From Candidatus Methylophosphatis roskildensis (lineage in GTDB: Bacteria; Pseudomonadota; Gammaproteobacteria; Burkholderiales; Rhodocyclaceae), in the NCBI GenBank assembly GCA_016708905.1, contig JADJEV010000003.1, positions 310,001 through 374,000 of the forward strand: a stretch of 64,000 nucleotides of DNA, in the 5' to 3' direction. Under the pieces are notes generated by a model. That model was not told where the DNA came from. It worked only from the letters and a program-made list of their open reading frames with translations, and ran no database searches. Of this stretch, positions 44,292 through 53,577 are shown piece by piece. Within the stretch, counting starts at the first letter, position 1; the number at the start of each line of letters is the position of its first letter. The translations under genes were made by a program, and so were the position numbers.

Positions 44292-44795
44292 TTCACGCGA
44301 ATTCCGACTGCGATAGCATGATCAATAGGGTCGGCATGTCAGTGGTTCCGGGTTGCCTTTGTTCAACACCGTCGCGACGCGCAGCGGCCATACACTTTTA
44401 TGCTCCCTCAGCGGATTCGCAAAGGGATTCGTAACCCGTCCGGGGGAAAAGCCACAATGAGGCTGTACTTTGGTCGGGTACTTATCAAGCGAGCTTGTCC
44501 TGGTCTCGGTTCGCCTCATCGCGCGCGTGTGTTCAGTCACGGCATAAACTCGCGGGCGGGACTTATAGTACAAAAGGAGCCGGGAATGTTCAGACGGTCT
44601 AGTCCGTTAGGAAGAGGGTTTTGATCGAACGTATTCTGCCGGTAGGCGCCCCGCTCTGCTAAAGTTGGAAATGGTGCTGCCAGCTTTAGTTTGTGCGATT
44701 GTGGCGGTGGCGAGCGAGCACATTCTAGTGTTGTTCAAGTCGAACCTGAAACAGTCGACGAGAAACTTTCGAGATAGAGGTCGGAGCAACGGGTT
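44292..44795. other. divergent intergenic region between lasso and polysaccharide genes
   Basis: About 500 bases without a supported gene. It must contain promoters for the lasso operon (leftward) and the methyltransferase (rightward); no convincing -35/-10 pair was found for either. Short open frames here lack ribosome binding sites. Confidence 0.5.
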
Positions 44796-46079
44796 ATGCA
44801 AACGGCGAAAATAGTCAGTCAGACAGTTGGAGGCGAAAGAGGCGTTGCCCACAGTTTTGCTTGTCGATTTTGCGGTTCACCGCTCCAAACAACGCTTGTT
44901 GATCTGGGTATGTCGCCCCTATGTCAAACGCACATCCACGCAGATCAGCTGCATGAGATGGAACCGTTCTATCCATTGCACGCATATGTTTGCGATCAGT
45001 GCTATTTGGTTCAACTTCAGGAGTTTGTTTCGCCCGACGCCATTTTCTCCGAGTACGCTTACTTTTCATCATTTTCGACCAGTTGGGTCGAGCATGCCCG
45101 CGATTACTGCTGCTTGATGATCGACCGATTCGGCTTCAACGCGGACAGCAAGGTGATGGAGATCGCGAGCAACGACGGATACCTGCTGCAGCACTTTGTC
45201 GCTCGAGACGTTCCGGTCCTTGGGATCGAGCCAGCGGCCAATATCGCCAAGGCGGCCGTAGAGAAAGGTGTTCCGACGTTGGTACGATTCTTCGGCTTGA
45301 AATCAGCAGAAGAGATTGCGCGCGAGCATGGTCGTCCCAACCTCTTGCTAGGCAATAATGTTCTTGCGCACGTGCCCGATATCAATGACTTTGTCGGAGG
45401 CATGAAACGCCTGCTGGCGCCCGGCGGCGTGATAACGATGGAGTTTCCGCATCTGATGAGGCTGATGTCGGAGAACCAGTTCGATACCATCTATCACGAG
45501 CATTTCAGCTATCTTTCGTTCGTTGCTGTCGAGCGGATCTTTGCTCATCACGGCATTGCGCTTTTCGATGTCGAGGAGTTGAGAACTCATGGCGGATCGT
45601 TGCGAATCTATGGGCGCCACGCAGAGAACGCCGATCTCGAGGTCGGACACCGCGTTCATGAACTTCGTCAAAGGGAAATCGACGACGGTTTTCTGACCCT
45701 AGATCGATATAGGGGATTCGACGAGCAAGTCAAACGTACTAAGCGGAAGCTTCTCTCGTTCTTGATTGAGGCCAAGAACAGCGGCAAGAAGGTTGTTGGA
45801 TATGGTGCGCCGGGCAAAGGAAACACATTGCTGAATTACTGCGGTATTCGCAGTGATTTCCTGGATTTTACGACGGACGCAAATCCGTACAAACAAGGCA
45901 AGTTTACGCCTGGAACAAGGATCGCGATTTTGGCTCCTTCGGCGATTCGTGATGCGCGCCCCGATTACGTCCTGATACTCCCTTGGAATCTGAAGGACGA
46001 GATCTGCGCCGAGGCCGAATACATCCGGGAGTGGGGTGGGAGGTTTGTAGTCCCGATTCCCGAAGTGAAGATTCTTTAG
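44796..46079 (+). CDS. sugar C-methyltransferase (zinc-binding, SAM-dependent)
   Basis: 427 residues. The N-terminal zinc module has C-R-F-C (23, 26) and C-D-Q-C (66, 69); the SAM site is V-M-E-I-A-S-N-D-G-Y near 120-130; the C-terminal domain contains V-V-G-Y-G-A-P-G-K-G-N-T. This layout is that of NDP-hexose C-methyltransferases (TylC3 type), which make branched deoxysugars. First of six co-directional genes; the cytidylyltransferase two genes on suggests a CDP-sugar substrate, by inference. Confidence 0.85.
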   Translation: MQTAKIVSQTVGGERGVAHSFACRFCGSPLQTTLVDLGMSPLCQTHIHADQLHEMEPFYPLHAYVCDQCYLVQLQEFVSPDAIFSEYAYFSSFSTSWVEHARDYCCLMIDRFGFNADSKVMEIASNDGYLLQHFVARDVPVLGIEPAANIAKAAVEKGVPTLVRFFGLKSAEEIAREHGRPNLLLGNNVLAHVPDINDFVGGMKRLLAPGGVITMEFPHLMRLMSENQFDTIYHEHFSYLSFVAVERIFAHHGIALFDVEELRTHGGSLRIYGRHAENADLEVGHRVHELRQREIDDGFLTLDRYRGFDEQVKRTKRKLLSFLIEAKNSGKKVVGYGAPGKGNTLLNYCGIRSDFLDFTTDANPYKQGKFTPGTRIAILAPSAIRDARPDYVLILPWNLKDEICAEAEYIREWGGRFVVPIPEVKIL

Positions 46080-46158
46080 GACTGTCTGCATTCAAACGAG
46101 TGCAAGTCCAGACTGTAACCCAATCGAAATTGTTCATTTTGTCGAACCGAGATCAACT

Positions 46159-47202
46159 ATGAGAATTCTCATAACTGGAACAGAGGGCTACATCGGCGCC
46201 AGAATGGCTCCGATCCTAGCTGCGCGCGGGCACGAAATTTCCGGGTTGGACACGGGATTCTATCGAGACGGCTGTCTTTATATGGATCCTTTGCGTATGC
46301 CGACCTACCCGCGAACGGTTTTCGCCGATTTGCGTACGCTGACTCCAAAGACGTTCGAGGGCTTTGACGCGGTCGTGCACTTGGCGGAATTGTCCAACGA
46401 TCCGTTGGGCCAGAATCGTCCCGAAATCACATTCAAGATCAATCACGAGGGGTCCCTTCGGATAGCCAAGGCGGCCAAGGAAGCCGGGGTTGGGCGCTTC
46501 GTCTATGCATCCTCGTGCAGTGTCTATGGCGTTGGATCCGGGGAGGATTTCCTTGACGAATCTTCCCCTACGAATCCGCAAACAGCTTATGCACAGTGCA
46601 AAGTAAATGTAGAGCGAGATGTTTCGCTTCTAGCAGACGACAGTTTTTCCGTGACGTTCATGCGTAATGCGACGGCGTACGGGCCCTCACCTCGGATGCG
46701 CTTCGATATCGTACTGAATGATTTGTGCGCATTGGCCTGGACGAAGAAGAAGATCGCTATGGTTAGCGACGGAAGTCCATGGCGTCCAATCGTTCACCTT
46801 GAAGACATTATCGGAGCAGTCCGTTGCGCACTCGAGGCGCCGGTCGAAGCCGTGAATGGCCAGGTATTTAATGTCGGCGCCACCGATGAAAACTACCGAG
46901 TCCGAGAAATTGCTGCGATTGTTGCGGGGGCTTTTCCCGGATGTGAGGTTACGTCGGGGCCGCCCGGCAAGGACAATCGCAGCTATCGGGTGTCATTCGA
47001 TAAGATCAAGTCGAACTTGCCGGGATTCGCTTGCCAATGGTCCGCTACGCGGGGGGCTGAGGAGCTGCGGTCATTGTTTGAGCGGATTGAATTTGGGCAA
47101 GCAGAGTATGAATTCCGCGCATTCACGCGATTGAAGCAGCTCAAGTACTTGCAGCGAACCGGTCAGGTTGATGACGATCTCTTTTGGCGGATCAGCGCGT
47201 GA
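46159..47202 (+). CDS. NAD(P)-dependent nucleotide-sugar epimerase/dehydratase (extended SDR)
   Basis: 347 residues. The Rossmann motif is G-T-E-G-Y-I-G (7-13); active-site S-S-C-S-V-Y-G with Y-A-Q-C-K (Tyr144, Lys148). The exact reaction (epimerase, reductase or dehydratase) is not evident. It lies between the C-methyltransferase and the cytidylyltransferase, so it probably acts on the same nucleotide sugar. Confidence 0.85.
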   Translation: MRILITGTEGYIGARMAPILAARGHEISGLDTGFYRDGCLYMDPLRMPTYPRTVFADLRTLTPKTFEGFDAVVHLAELSNDPLGQNRPEITFKINHEGSLRIAKAAKEAGVGRFVYASSCSVYGVGSGEDFLDESSPTNPQTAYAQCKVNVERDVSLLADDSFSVTFMRNATAYGPSPRMRFDIVLNDLCALAWTKKKIAMVSDGSPWRPIVHLEDIIGAVRCALEAPVEAVNGQVFNVGATDENYRVREIAAIVAGAFPGCEVTSGPPGKDNRSYRVSFDKIKSNLPGFACQWSATRGAEELRSLFERIEFGQAEYEFRAFTRLKQLKYLQRTGQVDDDLFWRISA

Positions 47203-47239
47203 TTGGCAGATTTGGGCGATCGAAGAAGGCGGGCTTGGA

Positions 47240-48019
47240 ATGAAGGTCGTTCTTTTTTGTGGCGGACTTGGGACACGGTTGCGGGAACATTCGGACACCA
47301 TTCCGAAGCCCTTGGTGAATATCGGCTATCGCCCCATTATTTGGCACCTGATGAGATATTACGCGCATTTTGGCCACAAGGACTTCATTCTGTGTCTGGG
47401 TTATCGAGGTGATCTCGTCCGCGAGTACTTCCTGAAATACCGCGCGGAGATGTCCTGCAATTTCACGATGTCGAATAGTGGGAAGACGATTCAATTGCTC
47501 GACGACGATGGAATTGACGACTGGAGCATTACGTTCGTCGAGACCGGTATGCATTCGAACCTCGGGCAGCGATTGATGAGGGCTCAGCATCTTGTTCGAG
47601 GCGAAGAAATGTTTCTCGCCAATTATTCGGATGGCCTGAGTGACCTTCCGCTCGACAAGTACATTGCACAAGTGAAGGATAAGAATGCAATCGCCAGTTT
47701 GCTGGCGGTCAGGCCATCACAGAGCTTTCATGCGGTGCGCGCGGACGAAGATGGTTGCGTGACGGACCTCGAAGAAGTGAGTGGATCCGATTTTTGGATC
47801 AACGCCGGATTTTTTTGCTTGCGGCAGGACATCTTCGACTATATGCGCGACGGCGAGGAACTGGTTCTTGAGCCGTTCCGCCGACTCATAGCCCAGCGGC
47901 AACTGTTTGCGCTCAAGTACTCCGGCTTCTGGGCGGCAATGGACACGTTCAAGGACAAGATCACGCTCGACCGCATGGAAGCGCGAGGCGATTGCCCGTG
48001 GATGGTGTGGAAACGCTAG
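47240..48019 (+). CDS. glucose-1-phosphate cytidylyltransferase-like nucleotidyltransferase
   Basis: 259 residues, the RfbF length. N-terminal G-G-L-G-T-R-L nucleotide loop and K-P-L-V-N-I-G, then Y-S-D-G-L-S-D metal site and G-F-W-A-A-M-D-T-F-K-D-K near the C terminus match the CDP-glucose synthase family. It would make CDP-glucose from CTP. No CDP-glucose 4,6-dehydratase (RfbG) is in the window, so the end sugar is open. The start with GAAGGCGGG upstream is preferred over a longer frame that overlaps the SDR gene. Confidence 0.85.
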   Translation: MKVVLFCGGLGTRLREHSDTIPKPLVNIGYRPIIWHLMRYYAHFGHKDFILCLGYRGDLVREYFLKYRAEMSCNFTMSNSGKTIQLLDDDGIDDWSITFVETGMHSNLGQRLMRAQHLVRGEEMFLANYSDGLSDLPLDKYIAQVKDKNAIASLLAVRPSQSFHAVRADEDGCVTDLEEVSGSDFWINAGFFCLRQDIFDYMRDGEELVLEPFRRLIAQRQLFALKYSGFWAAMDTFKDKITLDRMEARGDCPWMVWKR

Positions 48020-48101
48020 TCATGGGAGCTGACAACTCGCTGCGTACGCTTGCCTGCAAGTTCCTGCGCTTCGAAGCGGAGGCGGACCTACCGCGTATCC
48101 C

Positions 48102-48755
48102 ATGTTGAGATTGCAGCCCCAGGTCCGTCGAGGATCTCCTCTTCGGTTGCTGTGTATCGGTGCGCACAGCGATGACTTGGAGATCGGCTGTGGCGGGGCG
48201 ATTCTTAACTGGCTGGATTCGCTGCCAGCTATTGAAGTCACTTGGGTCGTTCTCAGTGCGTGTGCCGAGCGGGGTGTAGAGGCGCGCCGTAGCGCTGGCG
48301 CACTGTTAAGGCGCGCTGCGCAGTCACGCGTCGTGATTGGCGAGTTTCGTGACGGGTTCCTGCCAGCGCAGTATGCGGAGGTCAAGACTTTCTTCGAAAA
48401 ACTGAAGCTGGGTGATGAACCGGATATCGTCCTTACCCATTGGCTTTATGACCGCCATCAGGACCACCGACTCGCAGCCGAACTGACCTGGAACACGTGG
48501 CGCAACCACCTCATTCTCGAATATGAGATACCGAAGTACGAAGGCGATCTGACGCAGCCAAATGCGTATGTGCCGGTTTCCGAACAGTTTGCACGGCGCA
48601 AGGTGGCGCATCTAGAGCGCCACTTCGCGTCACAGCGGGGCAAGGATTGGTTTATGGCCGATAGCTTTCTTGCATTGATGCGCTTACGTGGAATGGAGTG
48701 TCGCTCAGCTAGTGGCTTGGCCGAGGCATTCCACGTCCGAAAGTTCGTCTTTTAG
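48102..48755 (+). CDS. PIG-L family deacetylase
   Basis: 217 residues. Zinc-binding motif G-A-H-S-D-D-L-E (His22, Asp24, Asp25) and the distal H-Q-D-H-R (119-123). PIG-L enzymes remove N-acetyl groups from sugars; the substrate here is unknown but likely an amino sugar of the same polysaccharide. Confidence 0.87.
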   Translation: MLRLQPQVRRGSPLRLLCIGAHSDDLEIGCGGAILNWLDSLPAIEVTWVVLSACAERGVEARRSAGALLRRAAQSRVVIGEFRDGFLPAQYAEVKTFFEKLKLGDEPDIVLTHWLYDRHQDHRLAAELTWNTWRNHLILEYEIPKYEGDLTQPNAYVPVSEQFARRKVAHLERHFASQRGKDWFMADSFLALMRLRGMECRSASGLAEAFHVRKFVF

Positions 48756-48798
48756 TCGCCGCGCGACCACGCCCAACCACGTTAACTTCACATCGACT

Positions 48799-49695
48799 AT
48801 GACCAAACTGCCCCAAGTTAGCATCGGTATGCCTGTCTACAATGCGGGCAACCATATAGGTCTGGCGATTGAAGGACTGTTGGCGCAGAGCTTTGGCGAT
48901 TTCGAGTTGATCGTCAGCGACAACGCGTCAAGCGATTCAACACGCGACGTGGTCGAAGAATACAAACAACGCGACGACCGAATCCGCTATGAACGGCAAC
49001 CCGCTAACATCGGTGCGAATGCGAACTACAGTTACGTCGTGCGCCGTGCTCGCGGTGAGTTTTTCAAGTGGTCTTCAGCGAGCGATTGGTGCGCACCAAC
49101 TTTTCTGGAACATTGCAGGAACGAGCTGTTGGCGCACGGTGACACGGTGCTGGCAGTGCCCAAGACCCGCTTGTTTTGTGACAGCTTGGACACGTGGCAG
49201 GATTACGCTTGGGACATTGAAGTTCTTGATGATGCATCGTCTGCTCGACTCGCGCGGCTGACAGCGGAGCTCGCGCTGAACAACGCGATGAATGGACTGA
49301 TACGAACGTCGGCGCTGCGGCGCACGCGCTTGATCGAGGCGTACCTGTCTGCCGACGTCGTACTGATGGGCCATCTCGCGCTGCTCGGGAAATTCCGGCT
49401 CCTCAATGAGCGCTTACTCTATCGACGGATGGCTGTGGCGACCGCTACCTCTCTGCAGGATCGAGCGGCAGTGTGGAGGCATCATTATCCGCAACTAACT
49501 GCGCGGACGTTGTTTCAGGGTAGCAAGCGTCAAGTTGGCTGGATACGCGCGGCACTGTCGGTTCCTATGCCGATCGGTGAGCGGGCGCGTGCCTTGAAGC
49601 ACATCGCCAAAGGGTGCTTCTGGGAGCGCAAAGTCTTCATGCAGGATCTGCGGGGAGTGTGGCACTACTTTGTCCGCAGAACTTGGCCGCACTGA
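48799..49695 (+). CDS. glycosyltransferase family 2
   Basis: 298 residues. GT-A fold start V-S-I-G-M-P-V-Y-N-A-G-N, then E-L-I-V-S-D-N-A-S-S-D-S-T and a modified D-x-D region (S-S-A-S-D-W). Cytoplasmic inverting transferase adding one sugar to the lipid-linked repeat. Start MTKLPQVSIG is chosen because earlier codons overlap the PIG-L gene and lack family character. Confidence 0.87.
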   Translation: MTKLPQVSIGMPVYNAGNHIGLAIEGLLAQSFGDFELIVSDNASSDSTRDVVEEYKQRDDRIRYERQPANIGANANYSYVVRRARGEFFKWSSASDWCAPTFLEHCRNELLAHGDTVLAVPKTRLFCDSLDTWQDYAWDIEVLDDASSARLARLTAELALNNAMNGLIRTSALRRTRLIEAYLSADVVLMGHLALLGKFRLLNERLLYRRMAVATATSLQDRAAVWRHHYPQLTARTLFQGSKRQVGWIRAALSVPMPIGERARALKHIAKGCFWERKVFMQDLRGVWHYFVRRTWPH

Positions 49696-49753
49696 GTGGT
49701 AGTAACGGGGTCATATTCGCGACTCCGGCCTGAAGAGAGCGACTACGAATCGA

Positions 49754-51076
49754 ATGCAGACAACGCTTCTCGATGGAGAGACGATTGCGGCGAAGGCCGA
49801 ACAAGGCGAGGCCATGCATGCGCTGCTACGTGATCTCTTTCCTTTCGCAAGGAGCATCACCGGCGCCGGGCTGCGCGCCACTATACGTCGGCTCGGCGAG
49901 GTGGTTCCGCTCGACGTCACCGAAGTTCCGAGCGGGAAGCAGGTTTTTGACTGGACGGTTCCCGACGAGTGGTCTATCGACGAAGCCTTCATCGAGAACG
50001 ACCGCGGGCAGCGCATCGTGGACTTGCGCGACTCGAACCTGCATGTTGTCGGTTATAGCGTTCCGGTCGATGTCACTCTTACGCTAGCGGAACTTCGGTC
50101 CCATCTGCATACGCTGCCAGAGCACCCAGACTGGATACCCTATCGCACTTCGTACTACACGCGCAGTTGGGGGTTTTGCCTGGCTGACCGCGTCCTTGAG
50201 GCGCTACCGGAAGGACGCTACCGCGCCGTCATCGGCTCGCGGCTCGTGCCGGGCAGTTTGACGCTGGCCGAGCATTTTCATCGAGGTGCAACTGATGATG
50301 AAGTGCTGATCTTTGCACATGATTGTCACCCGTCTCTAGCGAATGACAACCTTTCCGGATTGGCCGTCGCTGTGCATCTTGCCGCTTGGTTGCGTCATCG
50401 TGCGACCAGATACAGTTACCGTTTCGTCTTTGCGCCCGCAACGATTGGGTCTATCGCTTGGCTTTCGATAAACGAAGCGCGCCTTGCACGCATCAGCCAT
50501 GGGCTTGTGTTGTCGGTTCTCGGCGGCGAAGGGCCGTTTCACTACAAGGTCTCGCGTGCCGGGAACCGCTCTATTGATCGCATCGCGTGGCATGTCTTGC
50601 GCACCGAGTTCGCCGATGCCCGGCGGCTCGATTTCCTGCCCTGGGGCTACGACGAACGCCAGTTCTGCTCGCCCGGCATCGACCTACCGATGGGGCGGTT
50701 GACCCGAACGCCGAATGGCGAGTTTCCGGAGTACCACACCTCGGCAGACAGCCCATCGTTCGTCACTGCTCAGGCGCTTGGCGAGGCGTGGCTGGCGTGC
50801 TTGAAAATCGCTGATGCAATCGAGGGCGACGCCACGTACGTCAACCTGTCCCCCAGGGGTGAGCCGCAACTCGGCAGGCGTGGCCTATATCGCAGCACAG
50901 GGGGCTACCAGGACGTCCCGGAGCGACAGTTAGCGCTACTCTGGGTGCTTAACCAGTCTGACGGTAACGCGTCACTGCTCGATATCGCCGAACGCGCCGG
51001 CTTGCCGTTCACGGTGATCGCGCGTGCGGCCAGTGACCTTGAAGGGGCGGGCCTACTCGCACGTGTGCCCGCATGA
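49754..51076 (+). CDS. DUF4910 (M28-like aminopeptidase-fold) protein
   Basis: 440 residues. An N-terminal region to about 180, a zinc-peptidase-like core with H-D-C-H-P-S-L-A-N-D-N (His189, His192, Asp198), S-I-A-W-L near 255 and H-T-S-A-D near 330, then a C-terminal winged helix (Y-Q-D-V-P-E-R-Q-L-A-L-L-W-V-L-N). DUF4910 proteins recur beside PIG-L deacetylases and sugar-modification genes in polysaccharide loci; whether it is a peptidase or an amidohydrolase on a sugar is not known. Confidence 0.8.
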   Translation: MQTTLLDGETIAAKAEQGEAMHALLRDLFPFARSITGAGLRATIRRLGEVVPLDVTEVPSGKQVFDWTVPDEWSIDEAFIENDRGQRIVDLRDSNLHVVGYSVPVDVTLTLAELRSHLHTLPEHPDWIPYRTSYYTRSWGFCLADRVLEALPEGRYRAVIGSRLVPGSLTLAEHFHRGATDDEVLIFAHDCHPSLANDNLSGLAVAVHLAAWLRHRATRYSYRFVFAPATIGSIAWLSINEARLARISHGLVLSVLGGEGPFHYKVSRAGNRSIDRIAWHVLRTEFADARRLDFLPWGYDERQFCSPGIDLPMGRLTRTPNGEFPEYHTSADSPSFVTAQALGEAWLACLKIADAIEGDATYVNLSPRGEPQLGRRGLYRSTGGYQDVPERQLALLWVLNQSDGNASLLDIAERAGLPFTVIARAASDLEGAGLLARVPA

Positions 51077-51097
51077 GCGACGGCGAGAAGCTAATTG

Positions 51098-53400
51098 CAG
51101 GACTCCTGACATAGGTGGATTAACGGCCCGATTTCATTGGACTTCTTGAGCGAGGTGCGTAATAATTACTGCGCCACGTTGAGGAGGTTTTTGATGCCGA
51201 CCCAGACGCATCTGCCGGTGCAGCCCACGGGAGCTGAAGAGATCAACGCGGTGCTCGCGATTGTGCGCAACAACGGTCAGGTAGCCTACGTCGCCTACGG
51301 CATACCGGTGTTCACGCACGCCGAGAGCGACGCCGTGGGTCAGCGCCTGGCCGCGGTGCAGATGATGGAGCTTGGCCTGGCACGGCGCGAAGATCTCAGC
51401 GCCGCCTTGCACCTGGATCGCAGCACGCTGACTCGCCACAGCCGCAAAGTCAGGACCGAGGGCGTGCTGGGGTCGTGCAGAACAAGCGAGGACCCAAGGG
51501 TGCGCATCGCTTTACGGCGGAGAAGCGCGCGCGTGCGGCCCAGCTGCTCGATCAGGGCAGCTCGATCCGGCAGGCCGCCGGGCAGGTGGGGGTTACCGAA
51601 GGCACGATCCGCCGGACGCTGCGCCGCGGCGAACTCGGCAGGGCGGCGCGCAGGCAAGCGAGCCTGCCAAGCGGGCCCAGCGAGCGCAGCCAGCGTGCGG
51701 CGCGCGGTGCCGGTGGCGTGGCGGTGCAGCGGCACACCGAACGCGCACTGGCGCGCATGGGACAGCTCCAGGAAGCCGCCCCCCAGTTTGTGGCGGCCGA
51801 GGCGGTGCGCTACGGGGGTGCTTTACTGGCGCTGCCGGCGATGCTGGCGCTGGGGCTGCTGGAGGCGGGCGAGCAGGCCTATGGTTCGCTGAAGAATGGC
51901 TTCTACGGCTTGCGCGCCACGCTGTTGATGCTGACCTTCATGGCGCTGCTGCGGCTTCGTACCCCCGAGCAGTTGCAGGGCCATCCGCCGGGGGAACTGG
52001 GCGTGTTGCTGGGACTGGACCGCGCCCCCGAGGTCAAGACCCTGCGACGCAAGCTCTGGGAGTTGACGGCACGCCAACAGGCCGCCCGGTTCAGCCGGCA
52101 GCTCACGCAGCGCTGGGTGAGCGAGAACGCGCAAGCCGTGGGGCTGCTCTATGTCGATGGGCATGTGCGGCCCTATCATGGCACCACACACAAGCTGCCC
52201 AAGGCGTGGGTGGCACGGCGGCGCTTGTGCATGCCGGCCACCACCGACATCTGGGTGAACCAGCAAGATGCCCAGCCGCTGTTTGTGGTGAGTGCCGAGG
52301 CCAATGACAATCTTCTGGCAATGCTGCGTCGGGAGATTCTGCCGCAGGTGCGCGAGCTGGTGGGCGAGCGGCGCGTGACACTGGCCTTCGACCGTGAGGG
52401 CTGGAGCCCGAAGTTCTTCCAGGAAGTCTTCGCCCAGGGCTTCGATGTGCTCACCTACCGCAAGGGGGCCTACGCGCAGTGGCCCAAGCGAGTGTTTCGC
52501 ACGGTGGAGGCGATCATCGATGGGCGCAAGGTGAGCTACCAGTTGGCCGAGCGCTCGATCCGGGTGCTACCGGGGTTTCGCATGCGTGAGGTGCGCCGCT
52601 TGTGCGACAACGGTCATCAGACTTCCATTGTGACGACCCGCACGGATTGGCCCATCGAGGTGGTGGCCTGGCGCATGTTCGAGCGCTGGACGCAGGAGAA
52701 CTTCTTCCGCTACATGCGCCAGCACTTCGCCTTGGATGCGCTGGTGAACTACCAAGTGGAGCCCGCCGACCCCGAGCGCACCATCCCCAACCCCGAGCGC
52801 AAGGCACTGGCCAAAGAGCTTCGCGCCAGCCGCGCTGCCCTCCAGGAGCTCGAACAAGCCTACGGCCAGAAGGCGCGCGCCAACCCGGAAGCGCAGCGGC
52901 CCACCATGCGCGGGTTCAAGATCGCGCAGGCCAAATTGAACCGGCAACTGCGCGAAGCCGAAGCCAAGTGCGAGCAGCTGCGAGTACGCTTCGCACAATT
53001 GCCCAAGCGGGTGCCGCTCAACGCGTTGCTCGACGACGCTCAGATCGTCAGGCTCGCCCCCGAGGCCAAGCACCTCACCGATACCATCAAGATGCTCGCG
53101 TTCCGCGCCGAAACCGCGCTGGTGCGCTGTCTGACGCTCAATGGGGTGCGCACCGAGGACGACGGACGGGCGCTGGTGCGCGAGATGCTGCTGAGCAGTG
53201 CGGACATCGTGCCCCAAGCCGCACAGCAGCGTCTGCTAGTCCGGATTCATTCACTGGCCAATCCGCGACACAACCGCGCCCTCGCCAAGCTCTGTGAAAC
53301 CCTCAACGCGCTCGAATTTCGCTACCCCGGTTCGGACCTGACGCTTGCCTACGAGCCGCCTCCAGTTGCAAAAATTCTTCCGCCCATGTCAGGAGTCCTG
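51098..53400 (+). mobile_element. 2.3-kb IS with a large single transposase
   Basis: Ends carry inverted repeats CAGGACTCCTGACAT (15 identical bases, similarity continuing) and a 5-bp direct repeat AATTG on both sides (51093-51097, 53401-53405). One transposase gene in two frames. IS family not assigned. It separates the DUF4910 gene from the flippase of the same cluster. Confidence 0.9.
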
Positions 53401-53577
53401 AATTGTCTTCATCGATGTATCCTGATGACAGTTACCGGTCTCAGTGGAATTGATCGCGTGACATGCGTGACTCAAGGGGAACACGGTGGCGTGGTCCCCA
53501 GGCTGCACGACCGACGCTTAGCCAGAAAAGCGCGCCGCACTGACGTTGCTCCCAGGAAACGAGAAGATGCCCAGTAG
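51194..53577 (+). pseudogene. transposase of the 2.3-kb IS, one frameshift
   Basis: The ATG at 51194 follows a strong GAGGAGGT site. The N-terminal part (MPTQTHLPVQP..., a winged-helix-like region) breaks at a G4 run (51469-51472); one more G would join it to V-V-Q-N-K-R-G-P-K-G. The rest has a second HTH (S-I-R-Q-A-A-G-Q-V-G-V-T-E-G-T-I-R), the catalytic-type D-G-H-V-R-P-Y-H-G, A-F-D-R-E-G-W-S-P and W-T-Q-E-N-F-F-R-Y-M, and a coiled coil near the C terminus. The frame has no stop inside the IS and runs on to 53577. Confidence 0.78.

Noticed and set aside
44322..44573. Small minus-strand gene upstream of the lasso cyclase
   Set aside because: Basic, low-complexity translation without a ribosome binding site; region more likely holds promoters.
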